A stretch of DNA of 64,000 bases from Pararge aegeria (GCF_905163445.1 NC_053200.1:9548001-9612000), one strand, 5' to 3'; shown: positions 1-13,597, counted from the first letter of the stretch. Numbers and translations are program-made. Notes: generated by a model not told the origin, from the sequence alone.

Positions 1-299
1 GTGATTACGTCTTCAAGAGAAAGCCTGAATGTGAGTATTATTCAAACCTAAATGAAGGTTTTAATGTAAAAGATTCTTTAAATTAATAAAATTATAACTT
101 TACATCACTTTTTACTTAACTTAACTGTAGATAATTAGTATGACTGCAGATCTCAAGGTTAAAAAAATCTGGTATTTAGAAGTTACGACGGCTGTTTATA
201 AATGTTAAAAGCTAGAAAAATGCAGAGGGACGCTCGGCTGCGAATTATATAGTTTAGAAAAATACTGTAACCGGGAGGTGGTGCTGCAATTAGTTTCTT

Positions 300-367
300 G
301 TTTTTTTAAGATATTGAAACCGATAATAACAGATTTGATGCAGACGAAGTTGCGCGGGTCAGCTAGT
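300..367 (+). mobile_element. Helitron 3' end remnant
   Basis: gcagacgaagttgcgcgggt followed by cagCTAG|T is the family 3' terminus. Confidence 0.55.
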
Positions 368-1321
368 AATATAAATAAAACTGTAAGTGTGCTGTAGAGA
401 AGTGGTACTTATCAGCTCAGAGATAAGGCATAGACAGACAAACAAATGCTCCTTCTAACAGAATTTCTTTATAAAGAAATTCTGAGTATGAGGTTGAACT
501 CAGTATTGATATTTAAACGGCATATTTATTAAAACTTCACCTTTCTCTTCTCTTTCAAGTTTGGTTCTATTTTAATAATCTCTCTAGGGTTAAAATGGAA
601 CAAATACGGGATATTAATGGGCTAAGGATGTTACCGATTATAAAAATAAAATTAAAAAGTTGTCACGTCTGTAAAGTTCTTATCTAGTTTTTCCCGGCAG
701 TTGGAACGTCTGTGAGGTTTTCATCCTTTATCCATTTTCCCAGCAGTTTTTCTCAAGTGGAAATTGGTGTGCTGACACTTGAGACGGCGCCGTGATTACA
801 TGTCTTTACGACAAAGTATGAATGTGACTGTTATTGGGACTAAAATAAAGGCTTTAGGGCGAAACTTTCTTTGAATTATATTTATGCGAATGAAAACGTC
901 ATGAAAATAGTTACTTCAGAGCGGAGAAAATGTTATAAATGTCATCATTTGTAGTTCAAAGGGAAAAAGTTTAAGAAGCCAGTTCAATAATAAGAAACCA
1001 TTAGCATTTATGCCAACGTATGCTAAATAAGTAAATAAAATTCACGTTAGAACTATATTTTAATTTTTATTTTGTACATATGTTGTACACGTATTCGTTC
1101 CGTTGAACTTTTTGCGGTTTGTTTAATTTTATTTTAATTTTTTTTCCGCCAGAATTCATGATTTTTTTCAACTAGTTTTTGGCATAATTTATCATGGAGA
1201 TGAAAATATTGACACAAATAAAAATTCATCAACATTCAACAGTGTTATACTAAAACTTTCTAATACGCAGGCACAAACAAATGCATTAAACACATTGAGT
1301 TCTAGAGAGTCTAATGGTTTC

Positions 1322-1441
1322 TATCTCATTCCCTCGCCGGCTGAATCCTATACATTTATGTGTTTGTGTCTCTATGGACTTATTTTTTCGTTTCATCGAG
1401 TTTGAAATCACAACGTTTCTAAAGAAGTTTTACTTCAAAAA
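1322..1441 (+). repeat. Dispersed repeat with TAAAGAAGTTTCACTTC-type end, copy 1
   Basis: ttatgtgtttgtgtctctat, then ggacttattttttcgtttca, then tctaaagaagttttacttca. Copy 2 lies 3.4 kb away. Confidence 0.75.
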
Positions 1442-1479
1442 TTAGTAAAACCTTATAAACTCGAAAGTAAGATATAGTA

Positions 1480-1522
1480 GGTGCAACTTTCTAAATGATA
1501 CATTCATTTAGAAAGTTGCACC
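1480..1522. repeat. Perfect 19-bp hairpin, 5-nt loop
   Basis: The left arm 1480-1498 (ggtgcaactttctaaatga) is exactly complementary to 1504-1522. The loop is tacat. Confidence 0.95.
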
Positions 1523-2002
1523 CAGTTGAAAGCTGATTTTCCGAATGATAATCAAACTCTAATGGGTGACTTCCAGACCCATATCACTGTTTCTGAAAAC
1601 AGAACTACTGACTTGAATAACAAACTACTGAATGCCATTTTCGACATTTTAATCAATGCGTCATTGCAGCCATATTTGCGAAAATCATAGGACTTACAAT
1701 ATTGGTTTGAAATCTAATCAACTCGCGTGTTACTTATGTCAACGTTTCTGAAGCGGACCACTACGGAGTGGAATGCTGTTCCAGATTAAACGAAAATGAT
1801 ATGTATAACTGAAAATGTTATTTGAAGTAAAATAATTAGAAAATACATTACACATATTTGTGTCTGCTGCTGATTATAGCAAATTCCGTACTGGAGAATC
1901 ATTAAACTTTGCCGCAGGGGCGGAGAGCGGGCGTCTAGACAGAAAAAAATAAATAGATGTTGTTTCAATCAAGATGCATTTATTTAAACACTAAGGGTAA
2001 GG

Positions 2003-2080
2003 TTAGTGACTCTATCAACGGTCCGGAAGGCAAATTTTACGGCGAGGTAGACGTTGCTCATTTACAACATCAACAATTAA
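2003..2080 (+). repeat. Repeat D fragment
   Basis: gtgactctatcaacggtccg followed by gaaggcaaattttac matches the core of the better copies at 5198 and 61424. Confidence 0.55.
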
Positions 2081-2661
2081 TAATCGTGTGAGATGAACAA
2101 TAAACATTTGAAATTAATATTTATTATTTAATTATAACTTGGCACAACCAAGAACCACGATGGATTGGTTTTTCTTCATAGACGTACACCCATACTCATC
2201 CCCACATAACATTTCTGTACTTTTCACAGGAGTTATGCAGATATTAAACTTTATGAGCATTAAAGGTTATCAGCTATTATATTATTTTGTATGCAACAAA
2301 TCTCAGAACAGAAATAATAGTAAGTTATGAGATGATAAGTCCAATCATCATTGTTAGAGACTTGTTACTTCCAAGTATCTCCAAAATGGTCGATTTACTT
2401 TATATACCAAGAACCATTAATTACACCTAGAGGGGCTTTTAAGGCTAATCTCTGCTAATTTAAGACAATATTCATTATAAAGCCGCCCTTTTCTCTTTTA
2501 TTTTCATAGACATTAAATATCATTTGTCTATCTCATTGAGATGATGGTCATTAATCTTATTCACTTAACCCTATTTTCTTTATGAAGTTTGCTTTGGCAT
2601 ATAGATTAATTTGACTACTACGTAGGTCACTTAAGTTGTCGGTGAAGATATATATTTCTCT

Positions 2662-2758
2662 GTACGGGCATAAATGGGGTAGTGGCTCTTGTGGGAGGCT
2701 TCGGCCGTGACTAGTTACTACCCTACAGACAACGTCATAAGCTCAACGGATAAGTAAA
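2662..2758 (+). mobile_element. SINE-C fragment
   Basis: It contains gtgggaggcttcggccgtga and ctagttactaccctacagac, the middle part of the family. Confidence 0.55.
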
Positions 2759-3287
2759 TCGACGTATTTTAAGACAAACTGCGCAATTTTAAAAATAAGC
2801 TAGTAAAAATTCTTGTTTAGTCAGATTTTCTTTTTTTTATTTAGTTTTATTTTGTTCCTTTTGTATAAATTTGTATATTTAGTTTCTATTTTTATTGTTA
2901 CTTTTTCTTTTTGTGTTATACTTCCATCTTTATAAAGCGTCGACTTGAAGAGTTATTACGCATGTAGCTACCTACCACCTATAAGTTGAATCATATGTGT
3001 ATCCAATACCTATGGCTATTATCAAATCTCAATCTATCATGTGATTATGTTGGTGGTACTTTGAATTAATATATAAATAATCGTTCTGCAACGCAATTTA
3101 GCGTTCCCATAGGATGCCGCGCGACGGTCCAAACCCTGCTCAATTTGAGAGTCGTGCTCTGTAGTTGTCCGGTGATGATTTTGAAGACTTTAAATCGAGA
3201 TAAACCTAGGGACGTTTTCTCCGAAGTACGAAAGTGCACGAGGCTTAGTTCGTAACACTTTAAAAAAGCACACAATTAAACGATTTT

Positions 3288-3362
3288 CAGCCGAATTAGG
3301 GATTGAACCGCACCTATTGTGAATATCGGTAGACAAACATGCTTATCACTACACCAACGAGT
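3288..3362 (-). repeat. tRNA-like pseudogene or SINE head
   Basis: On the minus strand it has cgttggtgtagtgataagca (A-box-like) and gcggttcaatccc (B-box-like). The arms are too diverged for a real tRNA. Confidence 0.4.
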
Positions 3363-4705
3363 TAATTACCGTTACCATCTAGAAACGTAACCTAATTTAG
3401 AATTTCAATATGATTTCAACCGTCTATTAAATACCTGGATAGCTAGAAAAAATAAGCCGAGATCGCTTTGAACGGCATAGATAAGGAGCTAGTGTCAATT
3501 TTGGTCTTACATGACTATTGTAATATAATGACTATCACTATGACATCAGAGTCGTAGACACACCGTACACTCCGCGCACACAACTTCAATATCACAAGAG
3601 CTTGAAGATTTCTTTAAAACTAATACAGCCATGATTGAGTACCACAACTTGAATTACTATTAGTTGTTTTCAAATTAATATACCTCTATTTCCAACTCAT
3701 GTAACACGTAGGTACTAACGCTGATCTAATTTGTTCTTAGCTTATGTTTCTTGGTTTTTGTTTTTTTTTTTGTTGGATTTTGGAATTGATGGACAACACA
3801 GATGGCTTACCTGATAGTAAGTGAAAAACCATGTTAACAGTGCAATACTTTGCAAGGCAAAAATACCCTACAAACCGCCGACCTTCACTTTTCACCAGCA
3901 ACCATGCTCTTCAGACAGGAACACAGCAATGATGGTTGGCGGCAGAAATAAGCATTGAAGTAGTACTTCCCATGACGAGCTGCAATAAGAAGCTTGTGTA
4001 AAGCCGACAGTCCCGGTTTTTATCTCTAACGTGTACATATCTATAGTTGATCCTCTGGTACGTATGGGAGGATCAAAAATTACTAGAAATATAAGCATGG
4101 AAATAAATTTTAATTGAAAATTATAAAGCCATACGACAATAAAGCTTATGTGTTTGGAAATAAACTTTATTTTACCGTTTACGATTTGGAGGGTCGACAG
4201 TATATTATATGACGCAAATTTTGTCACTTCACGCGATGAGGGAATTCATAAGGATTTCGTTATTCATTACGAGATGGTACATAGGAAGTTTTATTACGAT
4301 ATTCTCCCGGGTTGCTCCGGGATGGCTGTATGTAAATAAGGCTTAATGGAGTTAGCCGTCTAATTATAAAAGCCCTCGTTCATTTAGAAATTGTTAAGAA
4401 ATTAGAAAAACGTTTTAGTCTTTACGTTATTTTATTTTTTTCGGTTTTCGGACCTTGAATTTTAGTGGGAAAACTCCAACCTGTGTATGGGTCAAATTTT
4501 TTTCAACCTCTTTTTTTTGGATCGTAACAACAAATTAAAAAAATAATCCTGTCCAATTCATTCAACCACTGCAGAAGTGTAACTTCTGAAAAGAAGCCTA
4601 CGAGAGATTGAGGTAGATGATCAGAACTATTAGGATAAATGTAAGATTTATTATTTAGTTTCCATGGCAACTAAAATAGGTAGGAAAATGTATCATTTTT
4701 TTTTT

Positions 4706-4801
4706 ATCTCACTCTTTCCTTTACATTTATGTGTTTGTGTCTCAATGGACTTATTTTTCCGTTTCATCGAGTCATCAATCTAAAGAAGTTTCACTTCAAA
4801 A
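4706..4801 (+). repeat. Dispersed repeat with TAAAGAAGTTTCACTTC-type end, copy 2
   Basis: ttatgtgtttgtgtctcaat, then ggacttatttttccgtttca, then ctaaagaagtttcacttcaa. Confidence 0.75.
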
Positions 4802-5197
4802 AACTTGTTGGTGTACATACGCGTGATATTATTGTCACTCTCGCTGACTCACCGTCATAGTTCGTATCATAATACATAGTGACAGTAAATTAGACATGTT
4901 TTTTTTACCAAGAAAAAAATAAAAATATATTTATTTATTTCACTTCACGGCATTTATGCCTGTACTACGTAGACAGAAAAACACTGAAATAAGCTCAATA
5001 ATAGAGATAGCTTTTAGATTTTTAAACGTTTAATTGGAAAAAGTTTTCATTTATCTAACTTTTCATAAAAAGCTATGAGTACTTGGAATTCTGAAGCTTT
5101 GAAAAGAATATTAATTTTTTGTGTTTACTTTGAAACTTACTGACTACCTTAATGAAAATATTTTATAATGTCTTTTCTTGTCAATTACAATAAGAAT

Positions 5198-5412
5198 AAT
5201 TAGAAATTCATTTATTTTAAATAGGCCCAGTTTATATGCACTTTTGAAACGTCAAGTCAGTCTGTTTGTAGTGACTCTAACACCGGTTCGGAAGGCAGAT
5301 TCCACCGAAAAGAGCCGGCAAGAAACTCTGCTCTTTTTCAACATCGTTTTACAGTTTACAATCTTTCAGATTGCTCTTTTTCAACATCATATTTTTACAG
5401 TTTACAATCTTA
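5198..5412 (+). repeat. Repeat D copy
   Basis: It contains aaacgtcaagtcagtctgtt, ccggttcggaaggcagattc and gccggcaagaaactctgctc. A stretch of about 40 bases (gctctttttcaacatc…tttacaatctt) is duplicated at its 3' end. Confidence 0.7.
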
Positions 5413-7686
5413 AAAAATTTCTATTAATATATTACTATTAATTTTTAATATTTTATTTTTAGATATATAGACATTTTTCATTTACGTTCATAGGCTACGT
5501 ACGAATTGAGTGTGAGCCTGTGATTTACATTCTTTGATTAATTAATCATTATTTACAAGTTTGAAAAATAATTTAGTGCATCATCGAATTACTACCTTTA
5601 AATGCTATGAGTACAGGGTACAAGGGTATCATAAAATAGAGGAATGATCCGTGTAACGGGTGGCATTTCGTCAGAAATGTTCACGGCTGGCCGCGTAACC
5701 ACGCGCCATCGATTTTCGACTTACAAAGCCGTTAACGCCTATGTCTCTAAAATTGCTTTGCAGTGTTTGCATTTACAATATTTACAGTTTATTCCTGCTA
5801 TTTAATTAAAAAGCACACACAGAGGTTTATGTTTCAAATGGTTTCCAAAATCCATCTCCTAACAACTATACATATATAAAAGCCGGCTAAACTAAACCTG
5901 TTTTTGAAAGCTTTATTTAATGTCCTTTGTTTTTATATTTCCGTTTCTTTTACATTCAATTTTTTCAAACTCTTGCTCGCTTTCGATTTAGCTAAAATTT
6001 TACAAATATAGTGTTTGGTTATCAATCCTAGTTCATTATGGATAAAATGATCTTCTTCTTCTCTTCCTTTGCCTATCTCAGTAATTAGTTTTCTGGAACC
6101 GTCCATTGTAGGTAGAGACGCCCGCTCAGTTTTGAACGGTTCTGATGGTGAAGGTTGAAGTTGGGTACTGCAACTTCCCAATGACATGCGGTATTAAAAT
6201 AAATAAAAAAAAGATATTTTATATCTACTATTCTTGCCTTTGAATTGGTGGGTAATTCGAAAACAAAATGGTAACAAAGACTTGTTGGCTTGACATCAAG
6301 CTAACAAAGAGTTTAAGAGACTTAAAGAGTTTCGACGCTAATGTGGCGACGGATTGAAAACAAAGTTCGGATAATCAATGGAATATCGAATCCGAAGGCA
6401 TGCGAGTGGCGACCTCTAGGAAGACAGAGGTCATCAAGAGAGTAGCCAGAAGTCGCTGGACCTATGCGGTAGAAGTTCAGTTCAGAAGAACCGTTTAGTG
6501 TGGTAATATCTCTATAAGATCTTTGTACAGGACGTTCATCAGTTAAAATAATAACATCAGCAATCATGAATAGACTATAACAGTCCATTGCTGGACTAAA
6601 GGCCGCTCCCCAATGGGAGGGTTTGCCTATAATTAGATATTAGATAGTAGGTCTTGCCTGTTATATTATTTTAGTCGCCTCGTACGACATCCGCAGGAAG
6701 AATAGGGCAAAATATAATGACGTAATAATATTATATTATTTATTTCCTAAAATCATTAAAGCACGTGCTGAAATAATAACGAGCGCTATTTGCACTCGAT
6801 TGAGTAGGCTATTATGTGAGGAAATCGAGCAAAGCGGCCGTCCTTATTTAACAGATCGTAAATAGCTCTACTTATTAGACATTTCCATTGTCTATCACCA
6901 CCTCTATCTATTTAATTAATTCTATTTCTTTATCTATTTAGTTATCTATTATACTAGCTATATTTAAGATACGAGTGATTAACTTAGACCTTTTGTCTTG
7001 TATCTAAGAAGTCTAATTAAAGCGTACTCTGCCTCTCGTTTTACTACAAGACAGTACACTTCTTACAACGTCCTCTTTCTACCTAATGCAAAGTTTTGTC
7101 AAAATTAGTTAAACCTTCTCCGCGGTAAAAACGTGCCAAGTGTCTAAATTGTCGTCTGTTATGTGTTTATGATACTCACCTACAAATCAATTTCGACACT
7201 CTGAATATTAAAACCAAATCTTTGCTCTGTCAACAGACAGACATCTAGCTTAAGAATTTAAAAACGTGTTCCTAGTTAGATTAGGTAATCGTTGAAACAA
7301 ACTAGTATAAGGCAGTTATATCGAAATTACTGACAAACTCATTTTTTTTTATTTCTATATACATTTGTGTACAATTGAATTAACACGGTTGTCTATTTAT
7401 TTGTGCCCGCAATTCGGGCGAACCACTCGACAGTTTGTGACAAAACTTGCGGTGATCGAAGCGTGTAGTTAGTTTCAGTTTGATCAAAATCGATCTTTTG
7501 TGATCTTAGATACAACTTGACCCGATTTTTATGCGGGCTAAGGCGAGGGTTAAATATATTAATAGTTTTCAATAATAATTAGTGAGTGTAAAGCGGTTAT
7601 AGCCTAGCCTGGATTCAACATCAAAATAGCCTTTCCCTTCCCGATATGGACCTTATTGTGTCCTTCTCGAGTCGACCAATGGAGCA

Positions 7687-7745
7687 ATAAATATCAGAGC
7701 CTGGCAGTTCAGCATTCAGCTCAGCATCTCCAGCAGCATCTCTAG
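7687..7745 (+). promoter_or_regulatory. Candidate TATA/initiator core promoter
   Basis: ATAAATA at 7687-7693 is followed by two initiator-like TTCAGC motifs, with the A at 7711 and 7718. The second A is 31 bp after the start of the TATA-like box, the usual insect spacing. The region after it is locally GC-richer, pyrimidine/AGC-rich and has no ATG before 7745, like a 5' UTR. It could serve the receptor gene or nothing; TATA-like strings are common in AT-rich DNA. Confidence 0.25.
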
Positions 7746-8064
7746 CGAAATTTATTTTTCATATAAGATTGATTTTTATCTTGTTACGCCGAAGTGTAAC
7801 TTCTAACGCGTGTACATAAGAACACACACGTTTTTTTTTTATATGAAATATTTCCGTTTTTCGTAGCACTATGAACAGTTGTATATGGTGCTTAAATAAT
7901 ACACTAAACGGCGGTCCGAGAGTAAAAAAACAGATACACACATTCCCTTAAAGCCTGCATCGCATTGGTTGCTGCACCGGTGTTGAAAATATTCGTGGGA
8001 GGTGATTTCCCCTTAAATCAGGTGACACGCTTGTTTGTTTGCCCGTTTTTTTATGTACATGTTT

Positions 8065-8247
8065 CCCAAATGTAAGCTAACTCGCTTAGCAGCACGCCTT
8101 TGTTAGTAGGGAGGTAACAAGCCACGGCCAAAGCCACCCACAAGACCAGACCAGAAATAATAAATACATTTCCAAACTACCCCTGCTTGGAATTCAACCC
8201 GGGACCATAAACTTAAAACAGCGCTCACCGCTGAGCCAGGGTAGCCA
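8065..8247 (-). mobile_element. SINE-C, 3'-truncated
   Basis: It is a reversed copy with aagccacggccaaagccacc, the B-box region aattcaacccgggacc, and the A-box end ctcaccgctgagccagggta. Confidence 0.75.
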
Positions 8248-8314
8248 AAAATTATATTAACGGTATTTCTACTAAAAATAACTAGTTAAGCATGATAATT
8301 TGGAATTCTGTTAA

Positions 8315-8655
8315 AGCATACATCCATTCATCGTGATCGAATCAGAAATGTGGAGATTCGTAGAAGAACCAAAGTTACCGACATAGCTCAACGAGTCGCG
8401 TAGCTTAAGTGGCAATGGGCCGGGCACATAGTTCGGAGAAAGGATGGACGTTGGGGTCCCAAGGTGCTGGAATGGCAGCCCCGTACTGGTAAGCGCAGCG
8501 TTAGTCGACCCCCAACGAGGTGGACAGACGACATTAAGCGCGTCGCAGGTAGCCGTTGGATCCAAGCGGCTCAGAATCGTGGAACTTGGAACTCCCTACA
8601 AAAGACCTATATCCAGCTGTGGACGTCTATCGGTTGATGTGATGATACATCCATT
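8315..8655 (+). mobile_element. RTE LINE 3' fragment
   Basis: It matches the 54.6-54.9 kb copy along its length (GTAGAAGAACCAAAGTTACC, then ccaacgaggtggacag, then actccctacaaaagacctat). It is truncated, lacks an intact frame, and ends near gatgtgatgat. Confidence 0.8.
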
Positions 8656-10581
8656 AGCATACATAGCTAATGCTTAACATTTTCGTTTATAATTGATAAA
8701 CATTAATAAACAAATTCTTACACCCGCCCTTTTATCAAAGATACAGCTTCAAAATCATCTTTAAAATTGAAGGTTCAAAGTGAGGATTGTCTGTAAAACC
8801 TTTATCCCAGATGTTATCACGAGCCAAGCTATCTAATTATCCATAAAATGTTTTTAGTACGGAATTTTCTGTTGTATAAAACTTTTTATGTCTTTCGATC
8901 CCGATCCCTACATTAGAAAATAACGGTCGCCTTCAATTTACGCTCGATTGAACATTACGTAGGAAATCGGGTGAGAGCGGCGTGCTTCCTTAAATTCAAT
9001 AGACCTTTAGCACCATCTTGTTATATTTTCATACTGCTCTCCCAATGTTCTATACACTATACAGACTCTCTTGTTAGGTACAGGTACGTTTACATATACA
9101 TTATACATCTGTACCAACTCAATTAAAGGAAGCAAACTGTAGGTCAGAGAACAGGTGCGCACAGAATGCTATTATAAAAATTATGAGTGCCAGAACAATC
9201 CTCCTCGACCGCTCTTCACCGGTGTCTCAGAATCTTTTTATAGGTACCTGTATAAAATTAAATAAAATGGGAGTTTCCGTCTGTGATTTGTCAATCTATC
9301 TCTAAGATACTAGAGTGGAGTAGATACTATAAAGGTGAAAAATGGGCATTGTAAAGATTGTATAAGTAAATGTTTTTCATAGATACATGTATTAAAATTT
9401 AGAAGTTATCTTCCATTAACATCTTTATTCCAATTAAAATTAAGTGCTTTTAACTTTTTTTTAACAAGTGGTATAATTATATAACTTTTGTTCTCTTCGT
9501 AATATAAAAATAATTACGTTTCAATCCCAGCGCTACTAGTTTCCGAGAGCCAGCTGCAAGCTCTGATTGGATCAAGTTGTCGGATTTCAATGAGACTGGA
9601 ATTAATCCTTTGGAATCCACGCTCTTTATAGTCTATATAATATAAAATTTGTAAATATAAATTGCATTTGGGTAAATTTTATCAATCAGTTCATTACTTA
9701 CTGTAATAAAGCTAAAAGAGGAATCAAGCCAGTTGCCAAAAGCATTATTCTTTTTTTAAACAGATGAAAATTTAAAGAGGAGGAAAGGGGGGATGCCTTT
9801 GCACCAATAGAGAGCAATTTCAGAAATTTATAGTGGCAAAATAAAGCTATAAACAAAAAACACCTGGCCAAGTACGACTCATATTTTTGCACCGAGAACC
9901 TAACTCCTGAAACACTAAAAACTAAAATACTAGTGTTTAATGAAGTCGTTAATTTAATTGAACTCGGCATCTATGAATCAAAACAATTGATATTAGTGAA
10001 ATTCAAATAATCTGAGTTCTAAAATTACCGGTAAATTCAAATTCAAAAATATCGAATTTAAAGAAGTATCACTCCAAAAAATCGAAAACTATCACATTCT
10101 TTCATTATTCGGATAATTATATTACAATAGTTATTATTCTCTTATCCTCTTGTTTGATTTAAATATAACCAACGAAGTAAACAATCAATGAAACGTTATT
10201 TTTGAGGATATATATTTATTTCTATACAACGCTATACAAATATCCAACAATCAAGGTTCGATAATAATAATTAGATATTATAAATATTTCTATTACCATT
10301 TTTCAACATTGGTGCCAATTCTGTTGTGTACAAATTTGTAAACTAAACTAAATTTACAATTCTAAAAATAGAGTCTATTTCACTGTGTTATTTGCGGATA
10401 AGGATAGTCCTGAGGATATATAATTCTGTCGCTTGCATCAAGATATATTTCACAAACTAAAATATGTATATTTAGTGGGAATTGGATAAAATGGTCCAGA
10501 CATCTTAAGAAGCGTTAATAACAGCAAGTTTGTGAGAGGTTGCTCGCAGGACGCAAACTTGAACACAAACTCTAAGACGTA

Positions 10582-10700
10582 GATTCAAATTCAAAATTCA
10601 TTTATTTCAAGTAGGCCTAATAAACACACTTTTAAAAAGGTGCTGGTAAGTAACTCAGCAATTGCTCTATTCCATTTTACAATTTTACAATCATTGTTCT
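10582..10700 (+). repeat. Repeat D copy with internal deletion
   Basis: It starts attcaaaattcatttatttc, then aagtaggcctaataaacaca, and skips to ctggtaagtaactcagcaat. Confidence 0.65.
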
Positions 10701-11321
10701 ATCTTGTTGAGGATGGAAATGAAGGTAGCTACCGATGGGATTTTAATGGATAGAAATCTCATACAACCCGATCTATCTGGTGGCAAACAAACAATGAAAC
10801 CTTACTTACTATTCAAGAAACAACCAAGTACCTATTTATAGTAAGTGTTTATTAGTAGCTGCACAGGAAATACGGAGCTGGGTCTTTGATTGGCAATATA
10901 ACCTAGTTGGTCTAAATGTACGAGTAGCTTTGCCGAGAGAGTCGTGATTTAATCAACATGTTCGATTTCAAGACGGCTCCAAGACGATCACAAATTAATC
11001 CTTTGGAATCTTGCATCTACCAACCTAGTACTCAGTTTATGATCATATAATCTGGTATTTTCATAGTACCAAGTCAGGTATGTGCATACGTATGAAACTG
11101 TTATCGCTCCAGCTTCACACGAGTGATGTTGTCCTATCTGTACCTTTACCTGTATTGTATTATACTCTCTGACTCAAAACTCACTGACAAAGCACAGACT
11201 AAAGTACTTGGGCATATACATACTGGGCGTACTAATAGAGGATTCTAAGATTAGATATTTTAGTACTCAACGAAGATTACTAAAGTATTTAACAGTTAAA
11301 TAAAGTGAAAAACAGTAAATG

Positions 11322-11563
11322 ATGATGCAGTCTAAAATGGTAACGTGCTAATCGGTTTCTGCGCGACATCGTACCTGAACGCTAAATTGCTTAGCGGGCG
11401 TTTTTATCGGTAAAGTGGAACCGAGGCACGGCCGAAGCCTCCCACCAGACCAAACCTGAGAAAATTCAGAATTTATGAATTCCCAGAATGCCCATGCTGG
11501 GGAACCTGGTATTTTCCACTTAAATCCACAAAGCTCACCTCTGCGCTAGGGGGGTCGACAAAA
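11322..11563 (-). mobile_element. SINE-C copy
   Basis: It runs from gatgatgcagtctaaaatgg to aagctcacctctgcgctagg, reversed. Confidence 0.75.
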
Positions 11564-12084
11564 TAAGAATTCTCTATTAAATGATGATCATGGGGATGAT
11601 ATAATCCTTCGGTTTTTCTCCTCTCACTCTCGCACCCTTCCGAGTATTATTTCGGGATGAAGAATCCCATGTAGTGTATCTATAGAGAAGTATGAAGATG
11701 ATTTATCCTAGAGGATGCGAGCTAAAATATGTGACAAATTTTGTTGAGCCAAATGTAGTTAACAATAAAACAAGCACATACTCGCATTTATTATAGTAAA
11801 ATAATACATAATATAGATTCGGTACACAATATTACCTATTAAGCATAGTTTACAATCTCACTTCTCGCACCACCATTGAAAGAGTAAGTATTGTTTGTCT
11901 GTGATTATTTATGCGGTATTGTACTGCGCCCCATTGTTCCGCTAATGAGTGATCAGGGCGCACGTCACTTGCTTTAATATTTAGCCTGAAAAAAATGTTA
12001 GAACCAACTACTATTACAATTACCCTTGCTTATTGCAATTGCGTATACCTAGGACACACAATCCAGTTAGGAAGATTTAATTTC

Positions 12085-12590
12085 GAGTAAGAGGTGAACC
12101 GCCGAATTTAACTTGGATTTGGGAAACTCCGTGACATCCTCTCGTCCAAAATACCTGAGTGCGTGAAGACCAAAGACTTTGAATAATGCGAATGCCAGTG
12201 CTGACATTTGGCTCTCAAACCTGGTCGCTAGCAATAAGGCTCATAAGGAAAAGGAAGGAACTCAGGAAAACAGCGTGCTTGGAGTATCGCTACGTGATCA
12301 AATCAGGAATGAGGAGATCCGTAGAAGAACTAAAGTTACCACGTAGGTAACTTTAGTTCTTTAGACTTTAGTCACGATGCTAAAGTGGCAATGGGTGGTG
12401 TCCCACGGAGCTCGGAGAACCGATGGACGTTGGAATCCCGAGGTACTAAAATGGCTTCCTCTCACCAGTAAACGCAATTTTGTTCAGACCCTGACGCGGT
12501 GGATCGATGACATCAAGCAAGTCGCAGGGAGCCGCTGACGGTCTTGTACCCCAAGCGCCCCAAGCTCGGAAAATTCCTATAATAAAAGAA
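12085..12590 (+). mobile_element. RTE LINE 3' fragment with an inserted hairpin
   Basis: It is homologous to 54402-54900, starting at gtgaaccgccgaattta and passing tgctgacatttggctctcaa. The frame is destroyed by indels and by a local inverted duplication at 12325-12361. A SINE-B on the other strand follows directly. Confidence 0.8.
12325..12361. repeat. Perfect 16-bp hairpin, 5-nt loop, inside an RTE fragment
   Basis: The left arm 12325-12340 (aagaactaaagttacc) is exactly complementary to 12346-12361. The loop is acgta. Other RTE copies lack the second arm. Confidence 0.95.
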
Positions 12591-12597
12591 TATCATC

Positions 12598-12792
12598 TTC
12601 ATCATATCATCTCATTACCGGCCCACTACAGATCATTGGTGTCCTCCCGCAATGAGAAGGGGTTAAGGCCGCAGTCCACCACTCTGACCGAATGCGGATT
12701 GGTGAACTCCACACACCTTTGAGAACATTATAGAGAACTCTCAGGCATGCAGGTTTCTGCACGATATTTTCCTTCAGCATTAAAATAAGTAA
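12598..12792 (-). mobile_element. SINE-B copy
   Basis: It has the family motifs attaccggcccactacag, cacacacctttgagaacatt and ctctcaggcatgcaggtttc. The tRNA head is lost. Confidence 0.75.
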
Positions 12793-13559
12793 TTATTAGT
12801 ATAAAATATCTAAAATCCACCTGACACATCGAGATAAAGCAGTGATTCTACAAGAAATAATCGACTCTGTTGTTTATATACAAGAAATATTATTGATTTA
12901 AAACTATGTGAACAGAAATCTCGACTGTGTTACTATACCAAAAGCCGGTCTAACCCGCCGCTTTAGACATTTCTTATAAAAAAATGTTCCATCACATTTT
13001 GAATGTCAAAAGTGGGATAACACATGTCAATCACATTCTGAATAGTAGATGATGAGTGGGATAATGAATACTCGTAGCTATCCTCTATATCAAATAAAAG
13101 TACTGCTTTACACAAATACTAGCACTCCAGTTAACACAAATATTAAAAATAATATCATGTTAATTAAAAAATAATAGCATGTAACCCCGCCCTTCGTGGT
13201 TGTACGACCAGCCATAGTGTAGAGAAGCGCTAGGGCTATTTTGTTAATTGTCTGTGGTTGTTTATGCGGTATTGTACCGCTAACGCTAATGCAGTATCTA
13301 GCAGATTTGATTTGGTTCATAAGTTAATCAACATGCTACTACACGCTTGCTCCTATTGGTTCCCAGCGACTCGTTTGCTGTTCACCATTTTTGAGTCGAC
13401 CAACACTTGGTTACTGGTAACCGGTAGCGGGGTCGTGATTCCAACAACTTGGGACCTCAATGTTTATCCATTTTCCAACCTCTGTGCCCATTGCCATTTC
13501 AGCTCCGCGACTTGTTTGAACTATTTATATAACTTACTCTCTATATCGACATTTAGACA

Positions 13560-13597
13560 AACCGAAAAAGACGCAGACGAAGTCGCAGGCAACAGTA
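13560..13597 (+). mobile_element. Helitron 3' end remnant, mutated terminus
   Basis: It has the family 3' hairpin gcagacgaagtcgcaggcaa followed by cagtat instead of agCTAGT. Confidence 0.5.
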
